NCBI GenBank assembly: GCA_950097015.1
Contig: CATNEN010000039.1
Coordinates: forward strand, 3,794,001 to 3,858,000
From: Macrostomum hystrix
Taxonomy: Eukaryota; Platyhelminthes; Macrostomidae
Length of the DNA: 64,000 nt
Direction of reading: 5' to 3'
Shown here: positions 12,160 through 24,108 of the stretch, piece after piece
How the letters are laid out: each line of letters opens with the position of its first letter
Numbering within the stretch: the stretch's first letter is position 1
The notes under the pieces: model-generated
The model's database searches: none
Told to the model about the DNA's origin: nothing
What the model saw: the letters and a program-made list of their open reading frames with translations, nothing else
Program-made: the position numbers and the translations under genes

Positions 12160-14457
12160 CCCCATCATGTTTCTGCTGCTGCTGCTAGATCAGCCGAAGC
12201 AGCAGGTCTGTCGCAGGAGGCGCAACAGAATCTAAAATCCGACAATGAACGTGATCAAGCACTTATTGAGTCCAATAATACAAACAACGATGAACCGGTT
12301 GCTCAGTCGGAGGAGACGAAAAAAGAAGAGCAACATGAGAAAGAAAAAACTTCAGCGGCTGCTGATGAGAAGCATGAGGAAGAGCCTGCTCCAGAGGCTG
12401 CTGATGAGAAGCACGAGGAAGAGCCTGCTCCAGAGGCTGCTGATCAGAAGCATGAGGAAGAGCCTGCTCCAGAGGCTGCTAATGAGAAGCATGAGGAAGA
12501 GCCTGCTTCAGTGGCTGCTGATGAGAAACCTGATGAAGAACATGCTCAAGAGGCTGCTGATGAGAAGCACGAGGAAGAGCCTGCTCCAGAGGCTGCTGAT
12601 CAGAAGCATGAGGAAGAGCCTGCTCCAGAGGCTGCTGATGAGAAGCACGAGGAAGAGCCTGCTCCAGTGGCTGCTGATGAGAAGCACGAGGAAGAGCCTG
12701 CTCCAGAGGCTGCTGATGAGAAGCATGAGGACGAGCCTGTTCCAGTGGCTGCTAATGAGGGGCATGAGGAAGAGCCTGCTCCAGAGGCTGCTGATGAGAA
12801 GCATGAGGAAGAGCCTGCTCCAGAGGCTTCTAATGAGAAGCATGAGGAAGAACCTGCTTCAGTGGCTGCTGATGAGAAACCTGATGAAGAACATGCTCAA
12901 GAGGCTGCTGATGAGAAGCACGAGGAAGAGCCTGCTCCAGAGGCTGCTGATGAGGAGCACGAGGAAGAGCCTGCTCCAGAGGCTGCTGATGAGGAGCACG
13001 AGGAAGAGCCTGCTCCAGAGGCTGCTGATGAGAAGCATGAGGAAGAGCCTGCTCCAGAGGCTGCTGATGAGGAGCACGAGGAAGAGCCTGCTCCAGTGGC
13101 TGCTGATGAGAAGCACGAGGAAGAGCCTGCTCCAGAGGCTGCTGGTGAGAAGCATGAGGACGAGCCTGTTCCAGTAGCTGCTAATGAGGGGCATGAGGAA
13201 GAGCCTGCTCCAGTGGCTGCTAATGGGGGGCATGAGGAAGAGCCTGCTTCAGTGGCTGCTGATGAGAAACCTGATGAAGAACCTGCTCAAGAGGCTGCTG
13301 ATGAGAAACCTGAGGAAGAGCCTGCTCCGGTGGCTGCTGATGACAAACGTGAGAAGGTGCCTGCTCCAGTTGCTGCTGATGAGAAGCACGAGGAGGAACC
13401 TACCCTACAGGCTGTCAATGAGAAATGCGAAGAAGAAAATACTCCGGCGGCTGTTGTGGAAAATAATGAAGAACCTTCTTTTGATGCTTTTAATGAGATA
13501 CCTGACGAGGAATCTGCTTCACAAGCTGTAGAAATTGAGGAAGAACCCTCTCCTGAGGATTTTGAGAATAAACGTCGGGAAAACCAAATTTTTGAGGCTG
13601 TTGAAGAAAAAGACTGTAGGGAGAAACGGGTTGAGTCTTCCCCGGTTGTTGAGTTGGACCATGACGAACAACCAGCTTCTGAAGCTGTTAATGAGAAGCA
13701 TGATGATAGGCCTACTCACGGAGTTGAGAATTATGAGGAAAAACACGACATTTTGGTTGCTGAAGAAGATCCAGATTCTGTACCTTCGGGTACTGTTGAA
13801 GAGGTCGATAAAGATGCCGCTAACAAAAAAAATTGCGGATATTATTCTCCTAGTGACATGCTCAAAGAAGACCCGATCGCCATTGAGGAAAGGCACGAGC
13901 AAGAGAAATTAGAGGATGACAAAGTAGCTGAACAGAGTCTGCATGATACAGCAACTGAAGCAGCTAATCAGATACCTGAAAAGTCTGCAGAGGGTTCTAC
14001 CGAAGACACCAGAGAGGCTGAGTTTCATTTCAACGAAAAGCAATTCGAGGACCCATCTGCTGCTGATCCGACGAGGGAAGAATATAACCTTAACGACGAA
14101 AACCTCGCGACGCGAGATTTTAACTCCCAATCAGTTGACGAGACACTTAACAATGAGAAACTAGCGGAATGCCAAAGTGAGACTGAGCCTCTCATGACGG
14201 AGACTGTGGCTGCTGAAAAAGCCTATGACGAAGATAACCCAGCTGGAGCAGTTGGCTTTGCCTCGGAGCAGGTTGAACAAACAAGTCGGCCACCTGCTGA
14301 AGCGGCAGAGACGGCGGCACCAGCGGAGGAGTTGCAGAAGGAGAAGAAGAAGAAGAAGAAGAACAAGAAGAAAAAGAAGAAGGCCGATCAGCCAGCTGGT
14401 GAAGCGCAAAAACAGCTCATGGAGGGAGAAGCGGTTGGTGACAAGGCGCCTGCATAA
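12160..14457 (+). CDS. Gene A, alternative terminal exon (acidic 39-bp repeat, polylysine tail)
   Basis: Open in one frame from the acceptor at about 12160 to TAA at 14455-14457, 765 codons. After a Gln/Asn-rich lead-in, about 27 copies of a 13-residue unit AADEKHEEEPAPE (variants with PDEEHAQ, EDEPVPV) occupy 12352-13400. The remainder is degenerate acidic sequence. It ends with a lysine-rich block (KEKKKKKKNKKKKKKAD) and the tail EAVGDKAPA. The protein would be extremely acidic with one basic C-terminal patch, suggesting a disordered spacer; this is inference from composition. The exact exon start is uncertain (12160 or 12217). AATAAA at 14987 is a candidate poly(A) signal for this form. 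Confidence 0.7.
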   Translation, partial: PHHVSAAAARSAEAAGLSQEAQQNLKSDNERDQALIESNNTNNDEPVAQSEETKKEEQHEKEKTSAAADEKHEEEPAPEAADEKHEEEPAPEAADQKHEEEPAPEAANEKHEEEPASVAADEKPDEEHAQEAADEKHEEEPAPEAADQKHEEEPAPEAADEKHEEEPAPVAADEKHEEEPAPEAADEKHEDEPVPVAANEGHEEEPAPEAADEKHEEEPAPEASNEKHEEEPASVAADEKPDEEHAQEAADEKHEEEPAPEAADEEHEEEPAPEAADEEHEEEPAPEAADEKHEEEPAPEAADEEHEEEPAPVAADEKHEEEPAPEAAGEKHEDEPVPVAANEGHEEEPAPVAANGGHEEEPASVAADEKPDEEPAQEAADEKPEEEPAPVAADDKREKVPAPVAADEKHEEEPTLQAVNEKCEEENTPAAVVENNEEPSFDAFNEIPDEESASQAVEIEEEPSPEDFENKRRENQIFEAVEEKDCREKRVESSPVVELDHDEQPASEAVNEKHDDRPTHGVENYEEKHDILVAEEDPDSVPSGTVEEVDKDAANKKNCGYYSPSDMLKEDPIAIEERHEQEKLEDDKVAEQSLHDTATEAANQIPEKSAEGSTEDTREAEFHFNEKQFEDPSAADPTREEYNLNDENLATRDFNSQSVDETLNNEKLAECQSETEPLMTETVAAEKAYDEDNPAGAVGFASEQVEQTSRPPAEAAETAAPAEELQKEKKKKKKNKKKKKKADQPAGEAQKQLMEGEAVGDKAPA
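12352..13400. repeat. Coding 39-bp minisatellite (AADEKHEEEPAPE)
   Basis: About 27 copies of a 39-bp unit in frame. A block carrying the rarer AADEKPDEEHAQE unit recurs 351 bp later (9 units; near 12511 and 12862), showing block duplication within the array. Confidence 0.9.
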
Positions 14458-15892
14458 AAATCGCAGCGATGCTTTCCTTTAGGCATGCATTTTTCGCATG
14501 TGGCCTGTTGCTTTAAAGCATCCTTGCAGTCATTACAGTCCTTGCACAGCGCTTTATGGCATGCGTGCTTGTGTTTTAGAGCATTTGTTTTACAATAGTT
14601 ATTTTAGCTATAACGGATTCAACACTATGCTCAAATATTATCCTTTACTTTTTTGTGGCTTAGCTATTTTATCTGGTGTTGATAATCTGCTTTCGCCATT
14701 ATTATTCTCGCACTTGACCTAGAGATTTATAAAATAAGCAGAAAAGCTGGCTTAAAGCTTAATTTTTTTCTGTTAGCAACGTTAGTTACAGTAAGCTCTG
14801 TTGGCTGGAAAAAAGCAGTAATATGCATTGTGAGGGCGTTGCCATGAGCCTTGTAATGGTGCGAGTCATTCACGTCAGTTGGAATTATTTCTCCAGCTAC
14901 TGCCAGATCAGATACCGGCTGTTTAAGTAGTGAGTTGAAATATAGGGAGGGAGAGAACGAATTTGGGAGAAAAGGCAGACGTTTACGAATAAAAGTGCAG
15001 GTTTCGGGTGTGGCTCCCCTTCTATCATATAGCCGAAATATCTGCCATCTGTCTTTCCTTTCTGTGTTTCGCTTTCATGTGTACAGTTGCTGCCTGAATG
15101 CTAAATGTGTCCATAATCTCTCGCCAATCCTATTTCTGGTGGAAGGGCCTAGTTTTCTTCCTATTTTTCTTCTTGACTAACATTCCTTGTCTCTTTCGGA
15201 CGCATGCATCTCACAGAAGGCTGCGGAATCAAGGTTATCATGTTATTTTTTTCCACACACTCTAACCCATTTTAACAATCCCTGAAAATCATGTCGGCAC
15301 CTGCGATTCTACAACTTATTAAAACAGTCAGCATCTCATAGCACTGGCTCTTTAAATCTTTAAATCAGATTTGATAGTTACGAGCTAAAATGAAACCTTC
15401 CCAATGCGTGAACATGGATTTCAATTTAAAAAATATTAGCTCTTTTCCCCCATATAACTGAGGATTCGAACCCAGCTGCAAATCTGCTGTAAATCTACAG
15501 AATGAAACCGTATAAATAAGTCGAGCAATAAACCAGGCCCCTGCACTAGAAGTTATTAAAGTGATACAAGTGAAAACGGATTTACCTAAAGCCAAGCCAG
15601 CGAATCAGAGTTCAGTTCCCTAATTGGCCGCCCAGTGGATATAAATACAGCTACCTGCTAAAATATGACTGCTATGTGTGGAATTTTCCGAATCGCCGTG
15701 ATTAGTTAAAATCTCAAAATCAAAACAAAGCGAATGGACGAGTGCAAGTCTGGCTTAGTGAGGCAACTGATTGCGTACTTCTCTCATTATGCAAATGACC
15801 ACGCATCGGTATGCAAATTTGTGCTATGCGCAACATTGTGCAGCATTAGTTGCAAACTGGGATTATAGCTGAAAGCTTATACTAGAATATTA
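14458..15892. other. 3' UTR of the acidic isoform, then intron
   Basis: Unique AT-rich sequence with AATAAA at 14987. A box-B-like stretch (ggttcgaatcc, minus strand) at about 15463-15473 lacks a convincing tRNA fold or box A. It may be an old SINE end. No exon is seen. Confidence 0.4.
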
Positions 15893-18800
15893 GCTGGAAA
15901 CGCAGCTAGAATCGTTGGTGGAAGGGCAGCTAGAATCGTTGGTGGAAGGGCAGCTAGAATCGTTGGTGGAAGTGCAGCTAGAATCGTTGGTGGAAGTGCA
16001 GCTAGAATCGTAGGTGGAAGTGCAGCTAGAATCGTTGGTGGAAGTGCAGCTAGAATCGTTGGTGGAAGCGCAGCTAGAATCGTTGGTGGAAGTGCAGCTA
16101 GAATCGTTGGTGGAAGTGCAGCTAGAATCGTTGGTGGAAGTGCAGCTAGAATCGTTGGTGGAAGCGCAGCTAGAATCGTTGGTGGAAGCGCAGCTAGAAT
16201 CGTTGGTGGAAGTGCAGCTAGAATCGTTGGTGGAAGCGCAGCTAGAATCGTTGGTGGAAGTGCAGCTAGAATCGTTGGTGGAAGTGCAGCTAGAATCGTT
16301 GGTGGAAGTGCAGCTAGAATCGTTGGTGGAAGCGCAGCTAGAATCGTTGGTGGAAGTGCAGCTAGAATCGTTGGTGGAAGTGCAGCTAGAATCGTTGGTG
16401 GAAGTGCAGCTAGAATCGTTGGTGGAAGGGCAGCTAGAATCGTTGGTGGAAGTGCAGCTAGAATCGTTGGTGGAAGTGCAGCTAGAATCGTAGGTGGAAG
16501 TGCAGCTAGAATCGTTGGTGGAAGTGCAGCTAGAATCGTTGGTGGAAGCGCAGCTAGAATCGTTGGTGGAAGTGCAGCTAGAATCGTTGGTGGAAGTGCA
16601 GCTAGAATCGTTGGTGGAAGTGCAGCTAGAATCGTTGGTGGAAGCGCAGCTAGAATCGTTGGTGGAAGCGCAGCTAGAATCGTTGGTGGAAGTGCAGCTA
16701 GAATCGTTGGTGGAAGCGCAGCTAGAATCGTTGGTGGAAGTGCAGCTAGAATCGTTGGTGGAAGTGCAGCTAGAATCGTTGGTGGAAGTGCAGCTAGAAT
16801 CGTTGGTGGAAGCGCAGCTAGAATCGTTGGTGGAAGTGCAGCTAGAATCGTTGGTGGAAGTGCAGCTAGAATCGTTGGTGGAAGTGCAGCTAGAATCGTT
16901 GGTGGAATCGCAGCTAGAATCGTTGGTGGAAGTGCAGCTAGAATCGTTGGTGGAAGTGCAGCTAGAATCGTAGGTGGAAGTGCAGCTAGAATCGTTGGTG
17001 GAAGTGCAGCTAGAATCGTTGGTGGAAGCGCAGCTAGAATCGTTGGTGGAAGTGCAGCTAGAATCGTTGGTGGAAGTGCAGCTAGAATCGTTGGTGGAAG
17101 TGCAGCTAGAATCGTTGGTGGAAGCGCAGCTAGAATCGTTGGTGGAAGCGCAGCTAGAATCGTTGGTGGAAGTGCAGCTAGAATCGTTGGTGGAAGCGCA
17201 GCTAGAATCGTTGGTGGAAGTGCAGCTAGAATCGTTGGTGGAAGTGCAGCTAGAATCGTTGGTGGAAGTGCAGCTAGAATCGTTGGTGGAAGCGCAGCTA
17301 GAATCGTTGGTGGAAGTGCAGCTAGAATCGTTGGTGGAAGTGCAGCTAGAATCGTTGGTGGAAGTGCAGCTAGAATCGTTGGTGGAATCGCAGCTAGAAT
17401 CGTTGGTGGAAGTGCAGCTTAGAATCGTTGGTGGAAGGGCAGCTAGAATCGTTGGTGGAAGCGCAGCTAGAATCGTTGGTGGAAGAGCAGCTAGAATCGT
17501 TGGTTGAAGCGCAGCTAGAATCGTTGGTGGAAGTGCAGCTATAATCGTTGGTGGAAGCGCAGCTAGAATCGTTGGTTGAAGCGCAGCTAGAATCGTTGGT
17601 GGAAGCGCAGCTAGAATCGTTGGTTGAAGCGCAGCTAGAATCGTTGGTGGAAGCGCAGCTAGAATCGTTGGTGGAAGGGCAGCTAGAATCGTTGGTGGAA
17701 GGGCAGCTAGAATCGTTGGTGGAAGGGCAGCTAGAATCGTTGGTGGAAGTGCAGCTAGAATCGTTGGTGGAAGCGCAGCTAGAATCGTTGGTGGAAGGGC
17801 AGCTAGAATCGTTGGTGGAAGGGCAGCTAGAATCGTTGGTTGAAGCGCAGCTAGAATCGTTGGTGGAAGGGCAGCTAGAATCGTTGGTGGAAGGGCAGCT
17901 AGAATCGTTGGTGGAAGCGCAGCTAGAATCGTTGGTGGAAGCGCAGCTAGAATCGTTGGTTGAAGCGCAGCTAGAATCGTTGGTGGAAGCGCAGCTAGAA
18001 TCGTTGGTGGAAGGGCAGCTAGAATCGTTGGTGGAAGGGCAGCTAGAATCGTTGGTGGAAGGGCAGCTAGAATCGTTGGTGGAAGTGCAGCTAGAATCGT
18101 TGGTGGAAGCGCAGCTAGAATCGTTGGTGGAAGGGCAGCTAGAATCGTTGGTGGAAGGGCAGCTAGAATCGTTGGTTGAAGCGCAGCTAGAATCGTTGGT
18201 GGAAGGGCAGCTAGAATCGTTGGTGGAAGGGCAGCTAGAATCGTTGGTGGAAGCGCAGCTAGAATCGTTGGTGGAAGCGCAGCTAGAATCGTTGGTTGAA
18301 GCGCAGCTAGAATCGTTGGTTGAAGCGCAGCTAGAATCGTTGGTTGAAGCGCAGCTAGAATCGTTGGTTGAAGCGCAGCTAGAATCGTTGGTTGAAGCGC
18401 AGCTAGAATCGTTGGTTGAAGTGCAGCTAGAATCGTTGGTGGAAGCGCAGCTAGAATCGTTGGTGGAAGCGCAGCTAGAATCGTTGGTTGAAGCGCAGCT
18501 AGAATCGTTGGTGGAAGCGCAGCTAGAATCGTTGGTGGAAGCGCAGCTAGAATCGTTGGTTGAAGCGCAGCTAGAATCGTTGGTGGAAGCGCAGCTAGAA
18601 TCGTTGGTGGAAGGGCAGCTAGAATCGTTGGTGGAAGGGCAGCTAGAATCGTTGGTGGAAGGGCAGCTAGAATCGTTGGTGGAAGTGCAGCTAGAATCGT
18701 TGGTGGAAGCGCAGCTAGAATCGTTGGTGGAAGGGCAGCTAGAATCGTTGGTGGAAGGGCAGCTAGAATCGTTGGTTGAAGCGCAGCTAGAATCGTTGGT

Positions 18801-21800
18801 GGAAGGGCAGCTAGAATCGTTGGTGGAAGGGCAGCTAGAATCGTTGGTGGAAGGGCAGCTAGAATCGTTGGTTGAAGCGCAGCTAGAATCGTTGGTGGAA
18901 GGGCAGCTAGAATCGTTGGTGGAAGTGCAGCTAGAATCGTTGGTGGAAGTGCAGCTAGAATCGTTGGTGGAAGCGCAGCTAGAATCGTTGGTGGAAGTGC
19001 AGCTAGAATCGTTGGTGGAAGGGCAGCTAGAATCGTTGGTGGAAGCGCAGCTAGAATCGTTGGTGGAAGAGCAGCTAGAATCGTTGGTTGAAGCGCAGCT
19101 AGAATCGTTGGTGGAAGTGCAGCTATAATCGTTGGTGGAAGCGCAGCTAGAATCGTTGGTTGAAGCGCAGCTAGAATCGTTGGTGGAAGCGCAGCTAGAA
19201 TCGTTGGTTGAAGCGCAGCTAGAATCGTTGGTGGAAGCGCAGCTAGAATCGTTGGTGGAAGGGCAGCTAGAATCGTTGGTGGAAGGGCAGCTAGAATCGT
19301 TGGTGGAAGGGCAGCTAGAATCGTTGGTGGAAGTGCAGCTAGAATCGTTGGTGGAAGCGCAGCTAGAATCGTTGGTGGAAGGGCAGCTAGAATCGTTGGT
19401 GGAAGGGCAGCTAGAATCGTTGGTTGAAGCGCAGCTAGAATCGTTGGTGGAAGGGCAGCTAGAATCGTTGGTGGAAGGGCAGCTAGAATCGTTGGTGGAA
19501 GCGCAGCTAGAATCGTTGGTGGAAGCGCAGCTAGAATCGTTGGTTGAAGCGCAGCTAGAATCGTTGGTGGAAGCGCAGCTAGAATCGTTGGTGGAAGGGC
19601 AGCTAGAATCGTTGGTGGAAGGGCAGCTAGAATCGTTGGTGGAAGGGCAGCTAGAATCGTTGGTGGAAGTGCAGCTAGAATCGTTGGTGGAAGCGCAGCT
19701 AGAATCGTTGGTGGAAGGGCAGCTAGAATCGTTGGTGGAAGGGCAGCTAGAATCGTTGGTTGAAGCGCAGCTAGAATCGTTGGTGGAAGGGCAGCTAGAA
19801 TCGTTGGTGGAAGGGCAGCTAGAATCGTTGGTGGAAGCGCAGCTAGAATCGTTGGTGGAAGCGCAGCTAGAATCGTTGGTTGAAGCGCAGCTAGAATCGT
19901 TGGTGAAGCGCAGCTAGAATCGTTGGTTGAAGCGCAGCTAGAATCGTTGGTTGAAGCGCAGCTAGAATCGTTGGTTGAAGCGCAGCTAGAATCGTTGGTT
20001 GAAGTGCAGCTAGAATCGTTGGTGGAAGCGCAGCTAGAATCGTTGGTGGAAGCGCAGCTAGAATCGTTGGTTGAAGCGCAGCTAGAATCGTTGGTGGAAG
20101 CGCAGCTAGAATCGTTGGTGGAAGCGCAGCTAGAATCGTTGGTGGAAGCGCAGCTAGAATCGTTGGTGGAAGCGCAGCTAGAATCGTTGGTGGAAGGGCA
20201 GCTAGAATCGTTGGTGGAAGGGCAGCTAGAATCGTTGGTGGAAGGGCAGCTAGAATCGTTGGTGGAAGTGCAGCTAGAATCGTTGGTGGAAGCGCAGCTA
20301 GAATCGTTGGTGGAAGCGGCAGCTAGAATCGTTGGTGGAAGGGCAGCTAGAATCGTTGGTGGAAGCGCAGCTAGAATCGTTGGTGGAAGGGCAGCTAGAA
20401 TCGTTGGTGGAAGGGCAGCTAGAATCGTTGGTGGAAGCGCAGCTAGAATCGTTGGTGGAAGCGCAGCTAGAATCGTTGGTGGAAGCGCAGCTAGAATCGT
20501 TGGTGGAAGGGCAGCTAGAATCGTTGGTGGAAGCGCAGCTAGAATCGTTGGTGGAAGCGCAGCTAGAATCGTTGGTGGAAGGGCAGCTAGAATCGTTGGT
20601 GGAAGGGCAGCTAGAATCGTTGGTGAAGCGCAGCTAGAATCGTTGGTGGAAGCGCAGCTAGAATCGTTGGTGGAAGCGCAGCTAGAATCGTTGGTGGAAG
20701 CGCAGCTAGAATCGTTGGTGAAGCGCAGCTAGAATCGTTGGTGGAAGGGCAGCTAGAATCGTTGGTGGAAGCGCAGCTAGAATCGTTGGTGAAGCGCAGC
20801 TAGAATCGTTGGTGGAAGCGCAGCTAGAATCGTTGGTGGAAGCGCAGCTAGAATCGTTGGTGGAAGCGCAGCTAGAATCGTTGGTGGAAGGGCAGCTAGA
20901 ATCGTTGGTGGAAGCGCAGCTAGAATCGTTGGTGGAAGCGCAGCTAGAATCGTTGGTGGAAGTGCAGCTAGAATCGTTGGTGGAAGCGCAGCTAGAATCG
21001 TTGGTGGAAGCGCAGCTAGAATCGTTGGTGGAAAGCGCAGCTAGAATCGTTGGTTGAAGCGCAGCTAGAATCGTTGGTGGAAGCGCAGCTAGAATCGTTG
21101 GTGGAAGGGCAGCTAGAATCGTTGGTGGAAGGGCAGCTAGAATCGTTGGTGGAAGGGCAGCTAGAATCGTTGGTGGAAGTGCAGCTAGAATCGTTGGTGG
21201 GAAGCGCAGCTAGAATCGTTGGTGGAAGGGCAGCTAGAATCGTTGGTGGAAGGGCAGCTAGAATCGTTGGTTGAAGCGCAGCTAGAATCGTTGGTGGAAG
21301 GGCAGCTAGAATCGTTGGGTGAAGGGCAGCTAGAATCGTTGGTGGAAGCGCAGCTAGAATCGTTGGTGGAAGCGCAGCTAGAATCGTTGGTTGGAAGCGC
21401 AGCTAGAATCGTTGGTGGAAGCGCAGCTAGAATCGTTGGTGGAAGGGCAGCTAGAATCGTGGTGGAAGGGCAGCTAGAATCGTTGGTGGAAGGGCCAGCT
21501 AGAATCGTTGGTGGAAGGCGCAGCTAGAATCGTTGGTGGAAGCGCAGCTAGAATCGTTGGTGGAAGGGCAGCTAGAATCGTTGGTGGAAGCGCAGCTAGA
21601 ATCGTTGGTGGAAGAGCAGCTAGAATCGTTGGTTGAAGCGCAGCTAGAATCGTTGGTGGAAGTGCAGCTAGAATCGTTGGTGGAAGCGCAGCTAGAATCG
21701 TTGGTGGAAGCGCAGCTAGAATCGTTGGTGGAAGCGCAGCTAGAATCGTTGGTTGAAGCGCAGCTAGAATCGTTGGTGGAAGCGCAGCTAGAATCGTTGG

Positions 21801-23583
21801 TGGAAGGGCAGCTAGAATCGTTGGTGGAAGGGCAGCTAGAATCGTTGGTGGAAGGGCAGCTAGAATCGTTGGTGGAAGTGCAGCTAGAATCGTTGGTGGA
21901 AGCGCAGCTAGAATCGTTGGTGGAAGGGCAGCTAGAATCGTTGGTGGAAGGGCAGCTAGAATCGTTGGTTGAAGCGCAGCTAGAATCGTTGGTGGAAGGG
22001 CAGCTAGAATCGTTGGTGGAAGCGCAGCTAGAATCGTTGGTGGAAGCGCAGCTAGAATCGTTGGTTGAAGCGCAGCTAGAATCGTTGGTTGAAGCGCAGC
22101 TAGAATCGTTGGTTGAAGCGCAGCTAGAATCGTTGGTTGAAGCGCAGCTAGAATCGTTGGTTGAAGCGCAGCTAGAATCGTTGGTTGAAGCGCAGCTAGA
22201 ATCGTTGGTTGAAGTGCAGCTAGAATCGTTGGTGGAAGCGCAGCTAGAATCGTTGGTGGAAGCGCAGCTAGAATCGTTGGTTGAAGCGCAGCTAGAATCG
22301 TTGGTGGAAGCGCAGCTAGAATCGTTGGTGGAAGCGCAGCTAGAATCGTTGGTTGAAGCGCAGCTAGAATCGTTGGTGGAAGCGCAGCTAGAATCGTTGG
22401 TGGAAGGGCAGCTAGAATCGTTGGTGGAAGGGCAGCTAGAATCGTTGGTGGAAGGGCAGCTAGAATCGTTGGTGGAAGTGCAGCTAGAATCGTTGGTGGA
22501 AGCGCAGCTAGAATCGTTGGTGGAAGGGCAGCTAGAATCGTTGGTGGAAGGGCAGCTAGAATCGTTGGTTGAAGCGCAGCTAGAATCGTTGGTGGAAGGG
22601 CAGCTAGAATCGTTGGTGGAAGGGCAGCTAGAATCGTTGGTGGAAGCGCAGCTAGAATCGTTGGTGGAAGCGCAGCTAGAATCGTTGGTGGAAGGGCAGC
22701 TAGAATCGTTGGTGGAAGCGCAGCTAGAATCGTTGGTGGAAGTGCAGCTAGAATCGTTGGTGGAAGGGCAGCTAGAATCGTTGGTGGAAGCGCAGCTAGA
22801 ATCGTTGGTGGAAGTGCAGCTAGAATCGTTGGTGGAAGGGCAGCTAGAATCGTTGGTGGAAGCGCAGCTAGAATCGTTGGTGGAAGTGCAGCTAGAATCG
22901 TTGGTGGAAGGGCAGCTAGAATCGTTGGTGGAAGGGCAGCTAGAATCGTTGGTGGAAGGGCAGCTAGAATCGTTGGTGGAAGTGCAGCTAGAATCGTTGG
23001 TGGAAGCGCAGCTAGAATCGTTGGTGGAAGGGCAGCTAGAATCGTTGGTGGAAGGGCAGCTAGAATCGTTGGTTGAAGCGCAGCTAGAATCGTTGGTGGA
23101 AGGGCAGCTAGAATCGTTGGTGGAAGGGCAGCTAGAATCGTTGGTGGAAGCGCAGCTAGAATCGTTGGTGGAAGCGCAGCTAGAATCGTTGGTGGAAGGG
23201 CAGCTAGAATCGTTGGTGGAAGCGCAGCTAGAATCGTTGGTGGAAGTGCAGCTAGAATCGTTGGTGGAAGGGCAGCTAGAATCGTTGGTGGAAGCGCAGC
23301 TAGAATCGTTGGTGGAAGTGCAGCTAGAATCGTTGGTGGAAGGGCAGCTAGAATCGTTGGTGGAAGCGCAGCTAGAATCGTTGGTGGAAGTGCAGCTAGA
23401 ATCGTTGGTGGAAGGGCAGCTAGAATCGTTGGTTGAAGCGCAGCTAGAATCGTTGGTGGAAGGGCAGCTAGAATCGTTGGTGGAAGGGCAGCTAGAATCG
23501 TTGGTGGAAGCGCAGCTAGAATGGTTGGTGGAAGCGCAGCTAGAATCGTTGGTGGAAGTGCAGCTAGAATCGTTGTTGGAATC
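15893..23583. repeat. 7.7-kb 24-bp minisatellite with higher-order structure
   Basis: About 320 head-to-tail copies of a 24-bp unit starting cagctagaatcgttggtgga and ending agcg, agtg or aggg. From 16014 three successive blocks of 20 units (480 bp) are nearly identical. Each is marked by a rare cgtagg variant at about 16008, 16488 and 16968. A second period of 1584 bp (66 units) links 17538 and 19122, both carrying the rare agctataatcg variant. Frame shifts from 1-base indels cluster in 19.9-21.5 kb. The array lies in the intron before the second IQ exon. Its long VEAQLESL frames result from the 3n unit and are not treated as genes. Confidence 0.95.
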
Positions 23584-23849
23584 TTATGTTAATGATTGAG
23601 TTTAGCACACGCTGTCAGTCCCGATGTTTTGAGTTTTCCTGTTTTTAATGAGCTTACCGCTTGAGTTTTACATTGATATGAATCTGGATTCTTTTTAAAT
23701 ACTTTTAGCTAGGTTGATATGCATATTGCTTGTCGTCGCAATGCTACTTCCCTAGTGCATGTCCTACTCAATCAGCTGCTAGCCTAATATGATCAATCAG
23801 GGACTATGCCTAATATCGAGTTTTTTGCTTTCTAAAAATGAATTTGCAG

Positions 23850-23934
23850 AGCGACAAGCCGACTGCCGAGTGCACCGCTGATGATGAAGCAAAGAGTGTC
23901 GAAGCTGCGGTTAAGATTCAAGCCGGGTTCCGAG
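23850..23934 (+). CDS. Gene A, exon with first half of second IQ motif
   Basis: Acceptor tttgcag at 23849 and donor cgag|gtgagg at 23935 bound 85 nt. It begins in phase 0 (SDKPTAECTADDEAKSVEAA) and continues VKIQAGFR, then a split codon (phase 1). It joins exactly to the exon at 24049. The incoming phase 0 matches the end of exon 3 (11849), so the 12160-14457 exon and the whole 24-bp array would be skipped together. Together with the next exon it gives AAVKIQAGFRGMQARR, a near-perfect repeat of the first IQ motif. Confidence 0.8.
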
Positions 23935-24048
23935 GTGAGGATTTTAATGCACTGCTGAATCCCAAACAATTATGAATCAACTAACTTCAACTAACCAGAA
24001 TGAAGTGAGTGCGTGGCCTCACAAAACTCCCGCCCACAAACTCAACAG

Positions 24049-24108
24049 GCATGCAGGCGCGCAGGGAGGTGGCTGAGATACGCAAAGTGCGCGATAGTGC
24101 CGCCCCGG
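24049..24108 (+). CDS. Gene A, exon with second half of second IQ motif
   Basis: Sixty nt between the acceptor caacag at 24048 and donor gtgaga at 24109. It supplies the two bases completing the Gly codon, then MQARREVAEIRKVRDSAAP, and ends in phase 1. The split of an IQ motif after the RG pair, with a phase-1 intron of only 114 bp, is unambiguous in sequence. Confidence 0.8.

Noticed and set aside
15440-15520. tRNA gene suggested by ggttcgaatcc (minus strand)
   Set aside because: No matching box A or cloverleaf stems could be drawn; at most a decayed SINE end.
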